A stretch of DNA of 64,000 nucleotides from contig JABGQA010000074.1 of assembly GCA_018644665.1 (NCBI GenBank), forward strand, positions 1-64,000, in the 5' to 3' direction. Of this stretch, positions 43,699-53,422 are shown one piece after another. The stretch comes from Candidatus Poribacteria bacterium. GTDB taxonomy: Bacteria > Poribacteria > WGA-4E > GCA-2687025. The position numbers were made by a program, and so were the translations under genes. Within the stretch, counting starts at the first letter, position 1; each line of letters begins with the position of its first letter. A model generated the notes under the pieces. That model made no database searches. It worked only from the letters and a program-made list of their open reading frames with translations, and had not been told where the DNA came from.

Positions 43699-46600
43699 TC
43701 TCTTCCTCCTCCGACGCCTCTTCCTCGTCGGTGATGTCTTCGTCTGGGTCAGTGTCGTCGGCCGCGTCGCTGGGCGCTGAGTCCCTGTCGTCCGGCGATT
43801 GGTCAGCAGGGCCGGCGTCCGCGTCGCCCGCTTCCTGGTCGGCTGGGCGGTGGTCGCCCGGCTCGCCGTCGTCTGCCTCTGCGGCGACGGGAGCGATGTC
43901 CAGCGCGTTGACGTCATCCGCCGTCGTGTCATGGGCCTCGTCGTCGCCGAGTAGCCGTTCGTCCTCGCCGCGGCTCCCGACCCACCGTTCTATGGGGTAG
44001 AACAGCGAGAACAGGACCGGCGCGAGGAACAGGTTCGCCGCAGTGGCGCTCACCATGCCGCCGAACGTCGGCACGGCGATCGGCTTCATGAGTTCGGCGC
44101 CCGTGGTCACGCTCACCTCGGCGAGCATGATCGGCAGCAACGCCAGCACCGTCGTCGCCGTGGTCATGATGATCGGGCGGACGCGGAGTAGACCGGCGTT
44201 GACGACGGCCTTGTCCACGCGCTCGCCTCCGCGCACGCGTTCCAACAGGTACTCGATGAATACGATGCCGTCCTCAACCGCCACGCCGAACAGCGCGATG
44301 TACCCCACCCACACGGCGGTGCTGTACTTGATGATGTACCCGCCACCGAGGGCCTCGGGGATGTGTTGCATCGCCCACTGCATCCACATGCCACCGATGA
44401 AGGCGAAGGGGATCGCCAGGAACACCGCGAACACCGCCGACGGCGACCTGAACTTCACGTAGAGCAGGAGGAAGATCACCGCGATGCACACGGGGACCAC
44501 GACCATCAGGGTGTTGCGCGCTTCGAGTTCGGCTTCGTACTGGCCGCTGATGGAGTAGAAGTATCCCTGCGGGAGCGTCGGCTTGATGACCTCGTCCAGC
44601 TTCTGCTGAGCCACTTGTACGAAGTCCACCAGCCCAACCTTGTCGACGTCCACGTCGCAGAAGACCCTCGAGAACAGCAACGTGTTCTCGCTGGCTATCT
44701 TGGCGGGCCCGGGGCGACGCTCGAACCGCACGAGTTGCTGCAGCGGGATGTGCTGCCCCATTGGCGACGGCACCAGCACCCGGCGCAGCGCCTCCACGTT
44801 GTCGCGCAGTTCGCGCTTGTAGCGCACGCGGATCGGGAATCGCTCGCGTCCCTCGACGGTTTCGGTCAGGTTCATGCCGCCGATGGCCGTCATCACGATC
44901 TGCTGGACGACCCCTATCTTGATGCCGTAGCGCGCCGCCGCCTCGCGGTCGATGTGGAACTCCAGGTACGGCTTGTTGCCGATCCTCTCGGCGTACGGCC
45001 CCTTGGCTCCGTCGATCTTCGCCAACTCCTGCTCGATCCGCACCGCGATCTGCTCGACTACGGCGAGATCCGAGCCGAACACCTTGATGCCGATGGGCGT
45101 CTGGATGCCCGTCGCGAGCATGTCGATTCGGTTGCGGATGGGTTGAGTCATGATCGGCGACACGCCCGGCAGGCGGGTCGCTTCGGTGATGTCGGCGATG
45201 AGCTCGCCGCGCTTCTTGGCGCGGAACAGGTCGTCGTGGATGAGCGTCGGCTCCATGTCCTGCGCGACGCCGTGGAGCGCGGTCTCATACGCGGGCTCGC
45301 CCAGCATTTCCTCTACGCCCAGGCGCGTGACGATGGCTTCGGTGAGCGACCGCAGCAGCCAGACTCGGTACAGCCGCTCGCGGTCCTCCACGGTCAGCTT
45401 CCGATTGTGGAACTCCGCCGCAAGTCCATCGATCCGCTTGGCCGCTTCATCTGCCACGGCCGCGGCGAAGGCCTCGTCGACGCGCGCGGCGTGTTCGTCG
45501 GCGATGATGCCGTCCGACATGAGCCGCGTGGCTACCTGTCTGGCGAGTTCTGTCGCGGCCGCCTCATGCACGCGTCTGCGGGGCCAGTCGTTCGGATCGT
45601 CCACGTTGACGATCGTCTCGAACATGCCGATGGGCGCAGGGTCGGTCGGCGTGGATGCCCGGCCGAGCTTGCCGACGACTCCCGTCACCTCTGGGAAGCG
45701 ACTGATGATCATGTCCTGCTTCGCGAGCACGTCCTGCGTCTGCGTAATCGATGCGCCGGGGAGCAGCACCGGCATGAAGAGCAGGTCGCCCTCGTTGAGA
45801 GGCGGCATGAACTCCTGCCCGATGTTCTTGTGCAGCGGCGTCAGGGGCAGACTTACACTGAACGCTGCCACGGCGATCCCAACGACAGCCAGCTTTGTCC
45901 ATACGTTCCGCACGCTCAGCCGGATGAGCGGCCCGTACGCGGCCTTCAGCAGCCACGTGAGCCCCTGCGCCAACTTCGTTAGCGGCCATGTCGGCAGCGC
46001 GAGGGCGCGGCCAACCGGCCCGCGACGGCGCGTCGTGTCCGGCAGGATGACGGAGGCCAACGCCGGGACGAGGCTTATGGCGACGAGCGCCGCGCCGAGC
46101 ATCGCGAAGGTCTTCGTGAACGCGAGCGGCTTGAACAGCTTGCCCGCCTGTCCCGTCAGCGAGAACACCGGGACAAACGCCACGATGATGATGATCATGG
46201 CGAAGAATATGGGCGGCCCCACTTCCTTCGCCGCCTGCGTGACAACCTGCGCCTTCGACTTGCCCTCGTGGGGCTCGCCGAGGAGGCGCGTGATGTTTTC
46301 GGTCATCACGATGCCGGCGTCGACCATCACGCCGATCGCGATCGCGATGCCGGCCATCGACATGATGTCCGAGGGCAGGCCCATCGACTGCATGCCGAGG
46401 AACGCAAGGAGAACGCCGAGAGGCAGGACGATGGCGATGAGGATGCTGCTCGTCACCTGACCGAGGAAGATGAGAATCACCGCCGCGGCGACGATCACCT
46501 CCTCGATCAGCGTCTCCTTAAGCGTGTCCGTGGCGCGGTGGATGAGGTGGCTGCGGTCATAGAACGGGACGATGCGGACGCCCGGCGGCAGACCCGGCTC

Positions 46601-47602
46601 GACCTCGGCGATTCGCTCCTTGACGCTCTCGATCACGCGAAGAGGGTTGTCGCCATATCGCATCAGGACGACGCCACCGGTGGCGGGGACTCCCGCGCGG
46701 TCCAACGCGCCCCGCCGGAAGTCAGGCCCTTCGGTGACCGTGCCGAGGTTCTTCACGTAGATCGGCACGCCGTTCTTGGCCGAGATGACGATGTTCTCGA
46801 TGTCCTCGATCGACTGGATGAATCCCAGCCCACGGATGAGGAACTCCATGCCGCCCTCTTCGACGACTTTCGCGCCCACGTCCACGTTGCTCGCGCGGAC
46901 GCTGTTGAAGACCGCGGACAGTGGCACGTCGTATCCGAGCAGAGCTGCGGGGTCGATGTCGATCTGGTACTGCTTGACGTGGCCGCCGACGGACGCGACC
47001 TCGGACACGCCGTCCGACGCCGCGAGGTAGTACCGCACCGTCCAGTCCTGGAGCGTACGCAGTTCGTGGAGTTCCAGCTCCGACGGGACGAGTGGACCGC
47101 CGCCCTCGGGGCAGTCGCCGGGATCGGCGTATCGCGCCGTCGGATGGTCCGGGCAGTAGTACCCGTTCTCAACGGTGTACCACAGCACCTGACCGATGCC
47201 CGTGGCATCCGGGCCCAGCACCGGCACGACGCCCGTCGGCATGTCCTTCTGGGCGACGTTCATCCGCTCCAGAACCCGCGTGCGCGCCCAGTAGAAGTCG
47301 ACGTCGTCTTCGAAGATGATGTTGATGTAGCCGAAGCTGAACATGGACGTCGAGCGGACGTCCTTCACGTCCGGGATGCCCAGCATGGCGACGCCGAGGG
47401 GGTAGATCACCTGGTCCTCGATGTCGCGAGGGCTGCGCCCGGGCCAGTCGGCGAAGACGATCACCTGGTTCTCGCCGATGTCCGGGATCGCGTCTACCGG
47501 CGTGTTCTTCATCGCCCACCACGACGCCATGGTCAGGAGCGCGAAGGCGGCGAAGACCAGCAGGCGGTTCGCCATGCAGATGTCGATGATGCGATTGATC
47601 AT
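43688..47602 (-). CDS. cusA: CusA/CzcA-family heavy-metal RND efflux pump
   Basis: A 1304-residue inner-membrane HME-RND transporter that exports metal ions with proton antiport. The start motif MINRIIDICMANR and AIPDIGENQVIVFADWPGRSP match CusA/CzcA. Signature stretches include VPIYVKNLGTV, GIAIAIGVMVDAGIVMTEN, IGQEFMPPLNEGDLLFMP and PIRNRIDMLATGIQTPIGIKVFG. Three unusual parts are present: a degenerate metal-binding insert (YYCPDHP...CPEGGGPL) near 148-172, a ~125-residue helical insert at ~668-795, and a ~80-residue acidic tail. It lies 29 bases downstream of the adaptor gene. Metal specificity (Cu/Ag versus Zn/Co/Cd) is a guess from the operon. Confidence 0.93.
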   Translation of the reverse strand: MINRIIDICMANRLLVFAAFALLTMASWWAMKNTPVDAIPDIGENQVIVFADWPGRSPRDIEDQVIYPLGVAMLGIPDVKDVRSTSMFSFGYINIIFEDDVDFYWARTRVLERMNVAQKDMPTGVVPVLGPDATGIGQVLWYTVENGYYCPDHPTARYADPGDCPEGGGPLVPSELELHELRTLQDWTVRYYLAASDGVSEVASVGGHVKQYQIDIDPAALLGYDVPLSAVFNSVRASNVDVGAKVVEEGGMEFLIRGLGFIQSIEDIENIVISAKNGVPIYVKNLGTVTEGPDFRRGALDRAGVPATGGVVLMRYGDNPLRVIESVKERIAEVEPGLPPGVRIVPFYDRSHLIHRATDTLKETLIEEVIVAAAVILIFLGQVTSSILIAIVLPLGVLLAFLGMQSMGLPSDIMSMAGIAIAIGVMVDAGIVMTENITRLLGEPHEGKSKAQVVTQAAKEVGPPIFFAMIIIIVAFVPVFSLTGQAGKLFKPLAFTKTFAMLGAALVAISLVPALASVILPDTTRRRGPVGRALALPTWPLTKLAQGLTWLLKAAYGPLIRLSVRNVWTKLAVVGIAVAAFSVSLPLTPLHKNIGQEFMPPLNEGDLLFMPVLLPGASITQTQDVLAKQDMIISRFPEVTGVVGKLGRASTPTDPAPIGMFETIVNVDDPNDWPRRRVHEAAATELARQVATRLMSDGIIADEHAARVDEAFAAAVADEAAKRIDGLAAEFHNRKLTVEDRERLYRVWLLRSLTEAIVTRLGVEEMLGEPAYETALHGVAQDMEPTLIHDDLFRAKKRGELIADITEATRLPGVSPIMTQPIRNRIDMLATGIQTPIGIKVFGSDLAVVEQIAVRIEQELAKIDGAKGPYAERIGNKPYLEFHIDREAAARYGIKIGVVQQIVMTAIGGMNLTETVEGRERFPIRVRYKRELRDNVEALRRVLVPSPMGQHIPLQQLVRFERRPGPAKIASENTLLFSRVFCDVDVDKVGLVDFVQVAQQKLDEVIKPTLPQGYFYSISGQYEAELEARNTLMVVVPVCIAVIFLLLYVKFRSPSAVFAVFLAIPFAFIGGMWMQWAMQHIPEALGGGYIIKYSTAVWVGYIALFGVAVEDGIVFIEYLLERVRGGERVDKAVVNAGLLRVRPIIMTTATTVLALLPIMLAEVSVTTGAELMKPIAVPTFGGMVSATAANLFLAPVLFSLFYPIERWVGSRGEDERLLGDDEAHDTTADDVNALDIAPVAAEADDGEPGDHRPADQEAGDADAGPADQSPDDRDSAPSDAADDTDPDEDITDEEEASEEEENDR

Positions 47603-47631
47603 GCGTATACCCCGTGGGGTCTCCTTCCCGC

Positions 47632-49788
47632 CTAGTGGTTGTGGACTGGCGCGGAAGAAGCCTCGTCATCGCCCAGCGCGCCACCGTACGCGCCCGAGGC
47701 GGAGCCGGTGAGTTGCGTCTGCGAGTCGAGCAGGAAGTTGCCGTTCGTTACGACGACGTCCGCGGGGTTGAGCCCCGTGACGATCGGGAAGTAACGGCGT
47801 CGACCCTTGGTCCCGCCCTCGCCGTCGGCGGCCCACGCCTCCGGGCCGACCACTACCTCTACCTGCTCGTACCCGGATGTGCCGCGATCCACGTAGACGA
47901 CCTTCCGCAGGCCTGTGTCGATCACCGCGGACTTGGGCACGGCGAGCGTCTCGCCCGTCATTACAAGCGGCTTCCCGTCCTTCGGACAGAGCCCTGGGAC
48001 GGTCGCGTAGTCCTCGGGGTGGTCGGGGCAGGCGTACTTGAAAACCAGCGCGGGACCACGGTGGGGCTCGGGCGCGCGCGCCATCCTGTCGCGACTCGTG
48101 TCGACCGCGTCTCTGGGCGCCGGGGCGTGGTCGTGGCCGTCGTGCGCGTCGGCGTCCGCCTCGATGAGATCCATGCCGCAGATCGGGCACTCGCCCGGAG
48201 CGTCTTCGCGAACGTCGGGGTGCATCGGGCATGTGTAAACGGCGTCGACTTCGGCGACGTGACCCGATGCGGCGACCTCCGTCTCGACCAGGTCCATGCC
48301 GCAGATCGGACACTCGCCCGGCCCCTCGGATTGGACATCGGGGTGCATCGGGCAGACGTAGCGCGTCTCGGTAGGGGCTTGCGCGTCGCTCGCCTCCACC
48401 TCGGTCTCGACGAGGTCCATGCCGCAGATCGGGCACTCGCCGGGCTCATGCTGTCGTACGTCTGGGTGCATCGGGCAGACGTACATCATCTCCATGTCGG
48501 CGACGGCCGTCATCCCCGGCCGCGTCGACTCGAGGTCCATCCCGCAGATCGCGCAGTCCGCCGGATGATCCGACGTTATCCACGGGTGCATGGGGCAGGC
48601 GTACGGCTCGTCGGGGTGCGCCTCGCGGGCGTAGATCTCGGCGAGGGTCGGTCGCAGCTTGATGGTCGCGTACATGCCGGGACGGAGTGCCCCGTCCTCG
48701 TTGGCGACCGCAATGTTCACCTTCTGTGTGCGCGTGCCGGCGTCCATGAACGGGTAAATGTAGGCCACCTCGCCGGCGAACGACTGGCCCGGCATCGACT
48801 CGACGCTGATGTCGACCGCCTGTCCCATGTAGAGCCACGGCAACTCGTACTCGTACACGTCTGCCTTGATCCACAAGCTGCTCAGGTCCGCGATGCGGAA
48901 GAGGTTGGCTCCGCGCATCACGTGTTGGCCCTTCGCGACGTTCATATGGATCACCGTGCCGCCGGAAGGGGCGTACAGCGGCACCGCCGTCTGGGAGACC
49001 CCACTTGCGGCAATCGCGTCGACCTGGCGAGACGTGAGGCCGAACAGCTCGAGCTTCGATCGGGCCGCGTCGACGGTGCGCTCCGCCGTCTGCCGCAGCG
49101 CGACGAGGTGGGTGGAGCCAAGACCTTCCACGCCGCGAACCGCGGACAGGTACTCCTCCTGCGCCGCGACCAGCTCCGGGCTGTATATCGTGAGAAGCTC
49201 GTCTCCCTGGCGCACGTTCATTCCTGTGAAGTCGACCATGAGCGTCTCAATCCACCCGGATATCCTCGTCGACGCGTAGGCCAGGCTCGTTTCGTCGTAC
49301 TCCAGCGCGCCGACCGTGCGGATCTCGCGCTCCAGCGTGCGGAACGCCACCTCCTCGGTTCGTATCGGTAGCAGGTCGCGCTGTCGGTCGGTGAGCGTGA
49401 GGCCTTCGCCCTCGTAGATCGGAATGAGGTCCATGCTGCACACGGGACAGGAGCCGGGCTCCGCCATCTGTACCGACGGGTGCATCACGCAGGTCCAGTA
49501 CCGGATGGTCTGGCCGTCGTCCTCGGTCACCGCGACGAGGCCGTGCTCCGCATGGTCCTCCGCGGTCTCTCCCATGGGCATTCCCGCCGCCATCGCGGCG
49601 TCCGATTCGGTGGCCGTGGGCTTGTCCGGGGCGTCCCCGGCTTGCATCTCCGTCATCACCGTTCCGTCCGCCGTCGCGTCGTGTCCCTCGTGGGTGTCGG
49701 CCGGCTCTCCGCCGCCGCACGCGGCGAACACGGCCACAACGAAGCTCAATGCAACCGCCACGCCCGCGCCGCTTCTGTGCGCCATCAT
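47632..49788 (-). CDS. cusB: CusB-like membrane fusion protein with six heavy-metal-binding motifs
   Basis: A 718-residue periplasmic adaptor lipoprotein (lipobox FAAC near residue 24) linking the RND pump to TolC. A His/Met-rich segment (~30-85) precedes the first HMBD motif (WTCVMHPSVQ...CPVCSMDL, 99-120). The adaptor hairpin and barrel span ~125-385 (GWIETLMVDFTGMNVRQGDELL, VPLYAPSGGTV, YPFMDAGTRTQ). Four more motifs of CPMHP...C.ICGMDL type lie at ~394-543 and a sixth (CPDHP...CPKDGKPL) at ~584-611. The C-terminal adaptor part resumes after this (LAVPKSAVIDTGLRKVVYV...FLLDSQTQL). It overlaps the next TolC gene by four bases. Confidence 0.92.
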   Translation of the reverse strand: MMAHRSGAGVAVALSFVVAVFAACGGGEPADTHEGHDATADGTVMTEMQAGDAPDKPTATESDAAMAAGMPMGETAEDHAEHGLVAVTEDDGQTIRYWTCVMHPSVQMAEPGSCPVCSMDLIPIYEGEGLTLTDRQRDLLPIRTEEVAFRTLEREIRTVGALEYDETSLAYASTRISGWIETLMVDFTGMNVRQGDELLTIYSPELVAAQEEYLSAVRGVEGLGSTHLVALRQTAERTVDAARSKLELFGLTSRQVDAIAASGVSQTAVPLYAPSGGTVIHMNVAKGQHVMRGANLFRIADLSSLWIKADVYEYELPWLYMGQAVDISVESMPGQSFAGEVAYIYPFMDAGTRTQKVNIAVANEDGALRPGMYATIKLRPTLAEIYAREAHPDEPYACPMHPWITSDHPADCAICGMDLESTRPGMTAVADMEMMYVCPMHPDVRQHEPGECPICGMDLVETEVEASDAQAPTETRYVCPMHPDVQSEGPGECPICGMDLVETEVAASGHVAEVDAVYTCPMHPDVREDAPGECPICGMDLIEADADAHDGHDHAPAPRDAVDTSRDRMARAPEPHRGPALVFKYACPDHPEDYATVPGLCPKDGKPLVMTGETLAVPKSAVIDTGLRKVVYVDRGTSGYEQVEVVVGPEAWAADGEGGTKGRRRYFPIVTGLNPADVVVTNGNFLLDSQTQLTGSASGAYGGALGDDEASSAPVHNH

Positions 49789-51380
49789 CGCTCATCCCCC
49801 GTCGCGCTAAGATCGTCCAGGTCCAAAGGCTTCCGTGGCGCGGCCGACCCGAGCGCCCTGTCGAGTTCCGCCAGGTGGGTGCGGTGATCTCGCAGAGCCG
49901 CCTGCTCTCCCAACTGGATGCGTAGCAGCGTCCGCTCCGCGTCCAGGAGCGTAACGAAGTCCACGCGCGCCGTCTGATATGCCGTGCTCGCGGCGTCCAG
50001 CGCCTGTAGCGCCTGCGGCAGCAACGAGTTGCGGTGCAAGGCAACGCTCCGCCGGGCGCGGTCCATGCCGAAGTGATGCTTCCGAATCGCGAGTTCTGTC
50101 ATGTTCGTCATGCCCGCGAGCATCTCCTCCATCGCGGAGAGCCTTACCTCGACTTCACGAACGTACGCCGTCCCTGTGGCGAAGCTCGTCGCGTTCGCCA
50201 GATTGGGTGTGCGCTGACTCTGGAACGTCGGAGGCATCGGCTTCGTGCCGCTGCTGAGCTTCATCCGGTCCTCGAAGTAGCTCGCGCCGAGCGTGAAGTC
50301 GGGATAGGTCATGCGCGTGGCCATCTCGATCATGAGGCCCATGCGGGCGATCATCAGGCGTTGCTTCTGTAGCTCCTGCGCGTCCTTCGCCCCGGCCGCG
50401 TACAGGTCCACCAGGGACGGGGTGACATCGGCGTCCTCAATGGGAACAGGCGCGCCCAGGGGCGCGTCGGCGCGGCGGTCGAGGAGCGTGTTCAGTCGCG
50501 CCACTATCAGCTCACGCTGCTCCTCCAGGGTCAGGATGCTGTCCGCGAGGCGAGCCAGCTCAACCTGTCCCATGATGACGCTGTGGTATTTGCCGATGCC
50601 GACTCGCAGCTTCGCCTGGGCGATGTAGATCATCTGGTCCAGCAGATCCTGGGCCTCGCCGTTGATGCGGATAGCCTCGCGGACGAACAGGTAGTCGTAG
50701 TACGCGACGCGCACGGCCGTCACGACATCGCGTGTCGCGATGTCCACGTCCCGCTCTGCGACGCGCACATCCTCGGTGACGATGCGCCCCTTCAAGGCCA
50801 GGCCATCCGGGAAGGGGTACCTCATCGCCATCATCTCTTTCTGGCGAGGCTTCCCGACCGCCGTCATGAGCTGCTTGGTGAAGGCGTTGTACCGGAGGAG
50901 CGTGTCGTCGAGGTAGGAGACCTGCGAGTACTGCTCCAGCTTCGACCGCATCTTCTCCCGCGCCGCGCGGATGCCCGGGTTCCACAAGACCGCGAGCGCC
51001 GTCACGTCGTCCAGCGATGCTCCGTCGCCCAGCAGGGCCTCCGCGGCGTCGCGATCATCGGCGAGGGCCGCGTATCCCGACATGGTCTCAGCGTCAGGAG
51101 CGTAGAACTGGGACGGCGACGCCGTGTGGCTGTCCAGCGCCTCGGTCCACCTCTCCTTCTGGGCCGCGAGTTTCTGACGCGCCGCTTCCCAGTCAGATCT
51201 GTCGGGCGCGACGGCGTCGGTTGTCTCGGTCTTCGGGTCAGTTTGGGCCACGTAGTACGCGCCACGGCTGGCCGTCTCGTACGCGTCCACGAGACTCTGG
51301 TACTGGATCGCCGGGTTCTTCGCGCAGCCGACGAGCATCAGGACTGCGCCGACTACGGCGAGCGCGGTTGGAGTCCTCAT
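49785..51380 (-). CDS. TolC-family outer-membrane efflux lipoprotein (copy 1)
   Basis: A 531-residue TolC-like channel protein with lipobox MLVGC near residue 19 (MRTPTALAVVGAVLMLVGCAK). The two TolC-type coiled regions are visible (YQVSYLDDTLL...AERDVDIATRDVVTAVRVAYYDYLFVREAI; IRKHHFGMDRARRSVALHRNSLLPQA). ATG 51380 follows GAGGAGGAC. A longer frame to 51791 lies inside the next gene and is discarded. It overlaps the cusB start (ATGA) and the upstream TolC gene by four bases, so the whole set is one transcription unit. Confidence 0.88.
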   Translation of the reverse strand: MRTPTALAVVGAVLMLVGCAKNPAIQYQSLVDAYETASRGAYYVAQTDPKTETTDAVAPDRSDWEAARQKLAAQKERWTEALDSHTASPSQFYAPDAETMSGYAALADDRDAAEALLGDGASLDDVTALAVLWNPGIRAAREKMRSKLEQYSQVSYLDDTLLRYNAFTKQLMTAVGKPRQKEMMAMRYPFPDGLALKGRIVTEDVRVAERDVDIATRDVVTAVRVAYYDYLFVREAIRINGEAQDLLDQMIYIAQAKLRVGIGKYHSVIMGQVELARLADSILTLEEQRELIVARLNTLLDRRADAPLGAPVPIEDADVTPSLVDLYAAGAKDAQELQKQRLMIARMGLMIEMATRMTYPDFTLGASYFEDRMKLSSGTKPMPPTFQSQRTPNLANATSFATGTAYVREVEVRLSAMEEMLAGMTNMTELAIRKHHFGMDRARRSVALHRNSLLPQALQALDAASTAYQTARVDFVTLLDAERTLLRIQLGEQAALRDHRTHLAELDRALGSAAPRKPLDLDDLSATGDER

Positions 51381-52765
51381 GGTCGGTCCTCCTCGGTCAC
51401 GGGCCGATCCAGGGACACGCCCGCGATGCGTTCGAGGCGCGCGACGTTCTGTCGGTGATCCGCAAGCGCGCGGAGGCGGGCGAGGTTGAAGTTGAGCCAG
51501 ACGCTCTGGGTTTCGAGGAACGCCGCGACCGACTTGGGACTGCTCTCGGTCCACGCCTCGGCCTCGGCCATCGCCTGCTCCGCCTGCGGGATCAGCGTCT
51601 CCTCGTAGAGTTCCACAAGGCGCCGCGCGTTCTCCGCGCGGAAGTAGACCTTGCGGATGTCCGACGACGTCTTCGCCTCGATGGCGCGGACGCGGTTCGC
51701 GGCAGCGTCGCGGGCGAATTCGGCCTCGCGGATGGCGCTGTCGTTCTTGTCGGAGTTCCACGGGATCGACACGCCGACGCCGACCGTCCACGGGTTCTTC
51801 CCGCTGTCGTCCGCTCCCGGCATCGGGGAGCCGCCGGTCTCGATCGTCATCAGGTCGAGCTTGAACATCGGCATCGTCTTGAGTGCGGCCAAGGCCTCGC
51901 CTCTCTCGGCCTTCTCGACCATGAGCCGCGCGATGCGCAACTCCAGGCGACTCCCCAGCGCTGCCGTGTCCAGTTCGTCCGGTGTGAGGGTGAGCGGCGC
52001 ATGCGGCGCGATGACCGGCTCTCCGAGGTCCGTGTCCGGCGCGACGGTGAGGAGCGACCTCAGGTTCGCGCGCTCGACCTCGGCAAGCTCCAGCAGGAGT
52101 ATCCGGTCGTATTCGAGCTGCGCCAGTTGGCTCTGCGCCTTCTGCACGTCGGCTAGTGTCGCCTCGCCGACCGCGTACTTCGTCGCGGCGACGGTCGCGA
52201 TGTGCGCGAGCAACTCGTGGTTCTGTTCCGTCAACGCCGCGGCGCGGCGCAGGTACCCAAGCTCCGTGTACGAGACCTTGGTGTCGACGATGAGATCGCG
52301 AATCACCTTCTCGTAGTTGGCGCGGGCGATGTCGGCCGCGGCGTCCACGATCCTACCGGCAGCGTCAAGTGTCCCTGGGTACGGGAACGACTGCGTGAGA
52401 CGGAGCTTGTGCCTCTGCGGGCCGACGCGAGTCTCCACGCTTCGGACGTACAGGCTGTACATGCCCATTGGGTCGGGCAGCGCCGTAACCTGCGGGCGCC
52501 GCTCGATGCCGGCGCGCCACTGCGCGCGCGCGGCGGCCACGCTCGGACTGCGGTCCACGGCGAGGCGGATGACCCGCGACAGAGTCATCTCGTCGACCAG
52601 GTTCGGCGAGGTCGCCGACGGATCGGCGACCTCTCCAGCCATGGATCGGGAAGCGACCACGAACGACATCGCGGCGAATGCGGCGACGCCGAGCGACAAC
52701 CCCCAACCGACCTTACAGCGAGACAGGCGGCGTAGTGATGACAACGGCAACTTTCTGCTCCCCAT
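51377..52765 (-). CDS. TolC-family outer-membrane efflux protein (copy 2)
   Basis: A 462-residue exported TolC-like protein. The signal region is residues ~18-44 (GWGLSLGVAAFAAMSFVV...SMAGE). Helical motifs include LRLTQSFPYPGTLDAAGRIV, KYAVGEATLADVQKAQSQLAQL and LYEETLIPQAEQAMAEAE. The two TolC homologues in one operon differ clearly and are not a recent duplicate. The start at 52765 would overlap the upstream gene by 53 bases and has a weak ribosome site, so the true start could be further in (for example near M33). It overlaps the following TolC gene by four bases. Confidence 0.85.
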   Translation of the reverse strand: MGSRKLPLSSLRRLSRCKVGWGLSLGVAAFAAMSFVVASRSMAGEVADPSATSPNLVDEMTLSRVIRLAVDRSPSVAAARAQWRAGIERRPQVTALPDPMGMYSLYVRSVETRVGPQRHKLRLTQSFPYPGTLDAAGRIVDAAADIARANYEKVIRDLIVDTKVSYTELGYLRRAAALTEQNHELLAHIATVAATKYAVGEATLADVQKAQSQLAQLEYDRILLLELAEVERANLRSLLTVAPDTDLGEPVIAPHAPLTLTPDELDTAALGSRLELRIARLMVEKAERGEALAALKTMPMFKLDLMTIETGGSPMPGADDSGKNPWTVGVGVSIPWNSDKNDSAIREAEFARDAAANRVRAIEAKTSSDIRKVYFRAENARRLVELYEETLIPQAEQAMAEAEAWTESSPKSVAAFLETQSVWLNFNLARLRALADHRQNVARLERIAGVSLDRPVTEEDRP

Positions 52766-53321
52766 CGCCCTGCGCGGTGATTGCGGCGTCGTAGGTCTTC
52801 ATCATCTCGTTGCGCTTGAGCGCCGTGGCGGACATGGCGCCGTCCGGCCCCACGACGTGCAGCGCGAGACCCGCGCCATCCAGCGCCGGCTCCGTGTCGC
52901 CCTCGGTCACCCAGACGGTGACGTGGTGCGTCGTGCCCGCGAGCTTGGCCGCGTCGACCATGCGACCCATACCCATCGACTTCATCATCTGCACGTACTC
53001 GTCCTTCGTGAGGACGCTCATGTGGACGACGAGGTCGCCGAGTGTGGATGTCTTGTAGTAGCGCGCCGGGTCTTCGAGGAACATGTCGGCCTGCGCCTGC
53101 GTGCAGAAGAACAGGGCGGTGTCGGCATGTTCCACCTTCACCATGCCCGACGCCTTCATCTTCATGCCGTCGATGGGGCAGCGGGCCTTCATGTCTGGGG
53201 TTGTCGTGTCCCCCGCGTGGGCATCGTGTGCGGGTGCGGCGTGGTCATGTTGAGCGTAGGCGGCCGCCGTGATCAGTCCTGTGGCGCCGAGGGTGAGCGC
53301 GAGGGCGCGAAGTAGCGTCAT
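52713..53321 (-). CDS. Exported YHS/TRASH-like metal-binding protein
   Basis: A 202-residue periplasmic protein. The start at 53321 (MTLLRALALTLGATGL) has GGGAG upstream. A signal peptide is followed by a His-rich segment (HDHAAPAHDAHAGD). A YHS/TRASH-type motif follows: CPIDGMKMKASGM, then ALFFCTQAQADMFLEDPARYY. The C-terminal ~90 residues form a beta-rich domain (HHVTVWVTEG...LALHVVGPDG). The product probably binds Cu/Ag in the periplasm. Alternative starts at 53336 and 53366 are less likely. Confidence 0.8.
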   Translation of the reverse strand: MTLLRALALTLGATGLITAAAYAQHDHAAPAHDAHAGDTTTPDMKARCPIDGMKMKASGMVKVEHADTALFFCTQAQADMFLEDPARYYKTSTLGDLVVHMSVLTKDEYVQMMKSMGMGRMVDAAKLAGTTHHVTVWVTEGDTEPALDGAGLALHVVGPDGAMSATALKRNEMMKTYDAAITAQGDGEQKVAVVITTPPVSL

Positions 53322-53422
53322 CGAGAGATCTCCCATGCTTGCATCTGTCCGGGCTCTCGCAATCAAGCGAGGGCGAGCGTATCCGTTGGACTGTAGTATT
53401 GCGCGTTACGAGTCGGGACGTG

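Noticed and set aside
44363..49371. Very long plus-strand frames (539, 455 and 585 codons) opposite the cusA and cusB genes
   Set aside because: They are His/Asp/Arg-rich shadows of GC-rich coding sequence, with no domains. The opposite strand encodes clear CusA and CusB.
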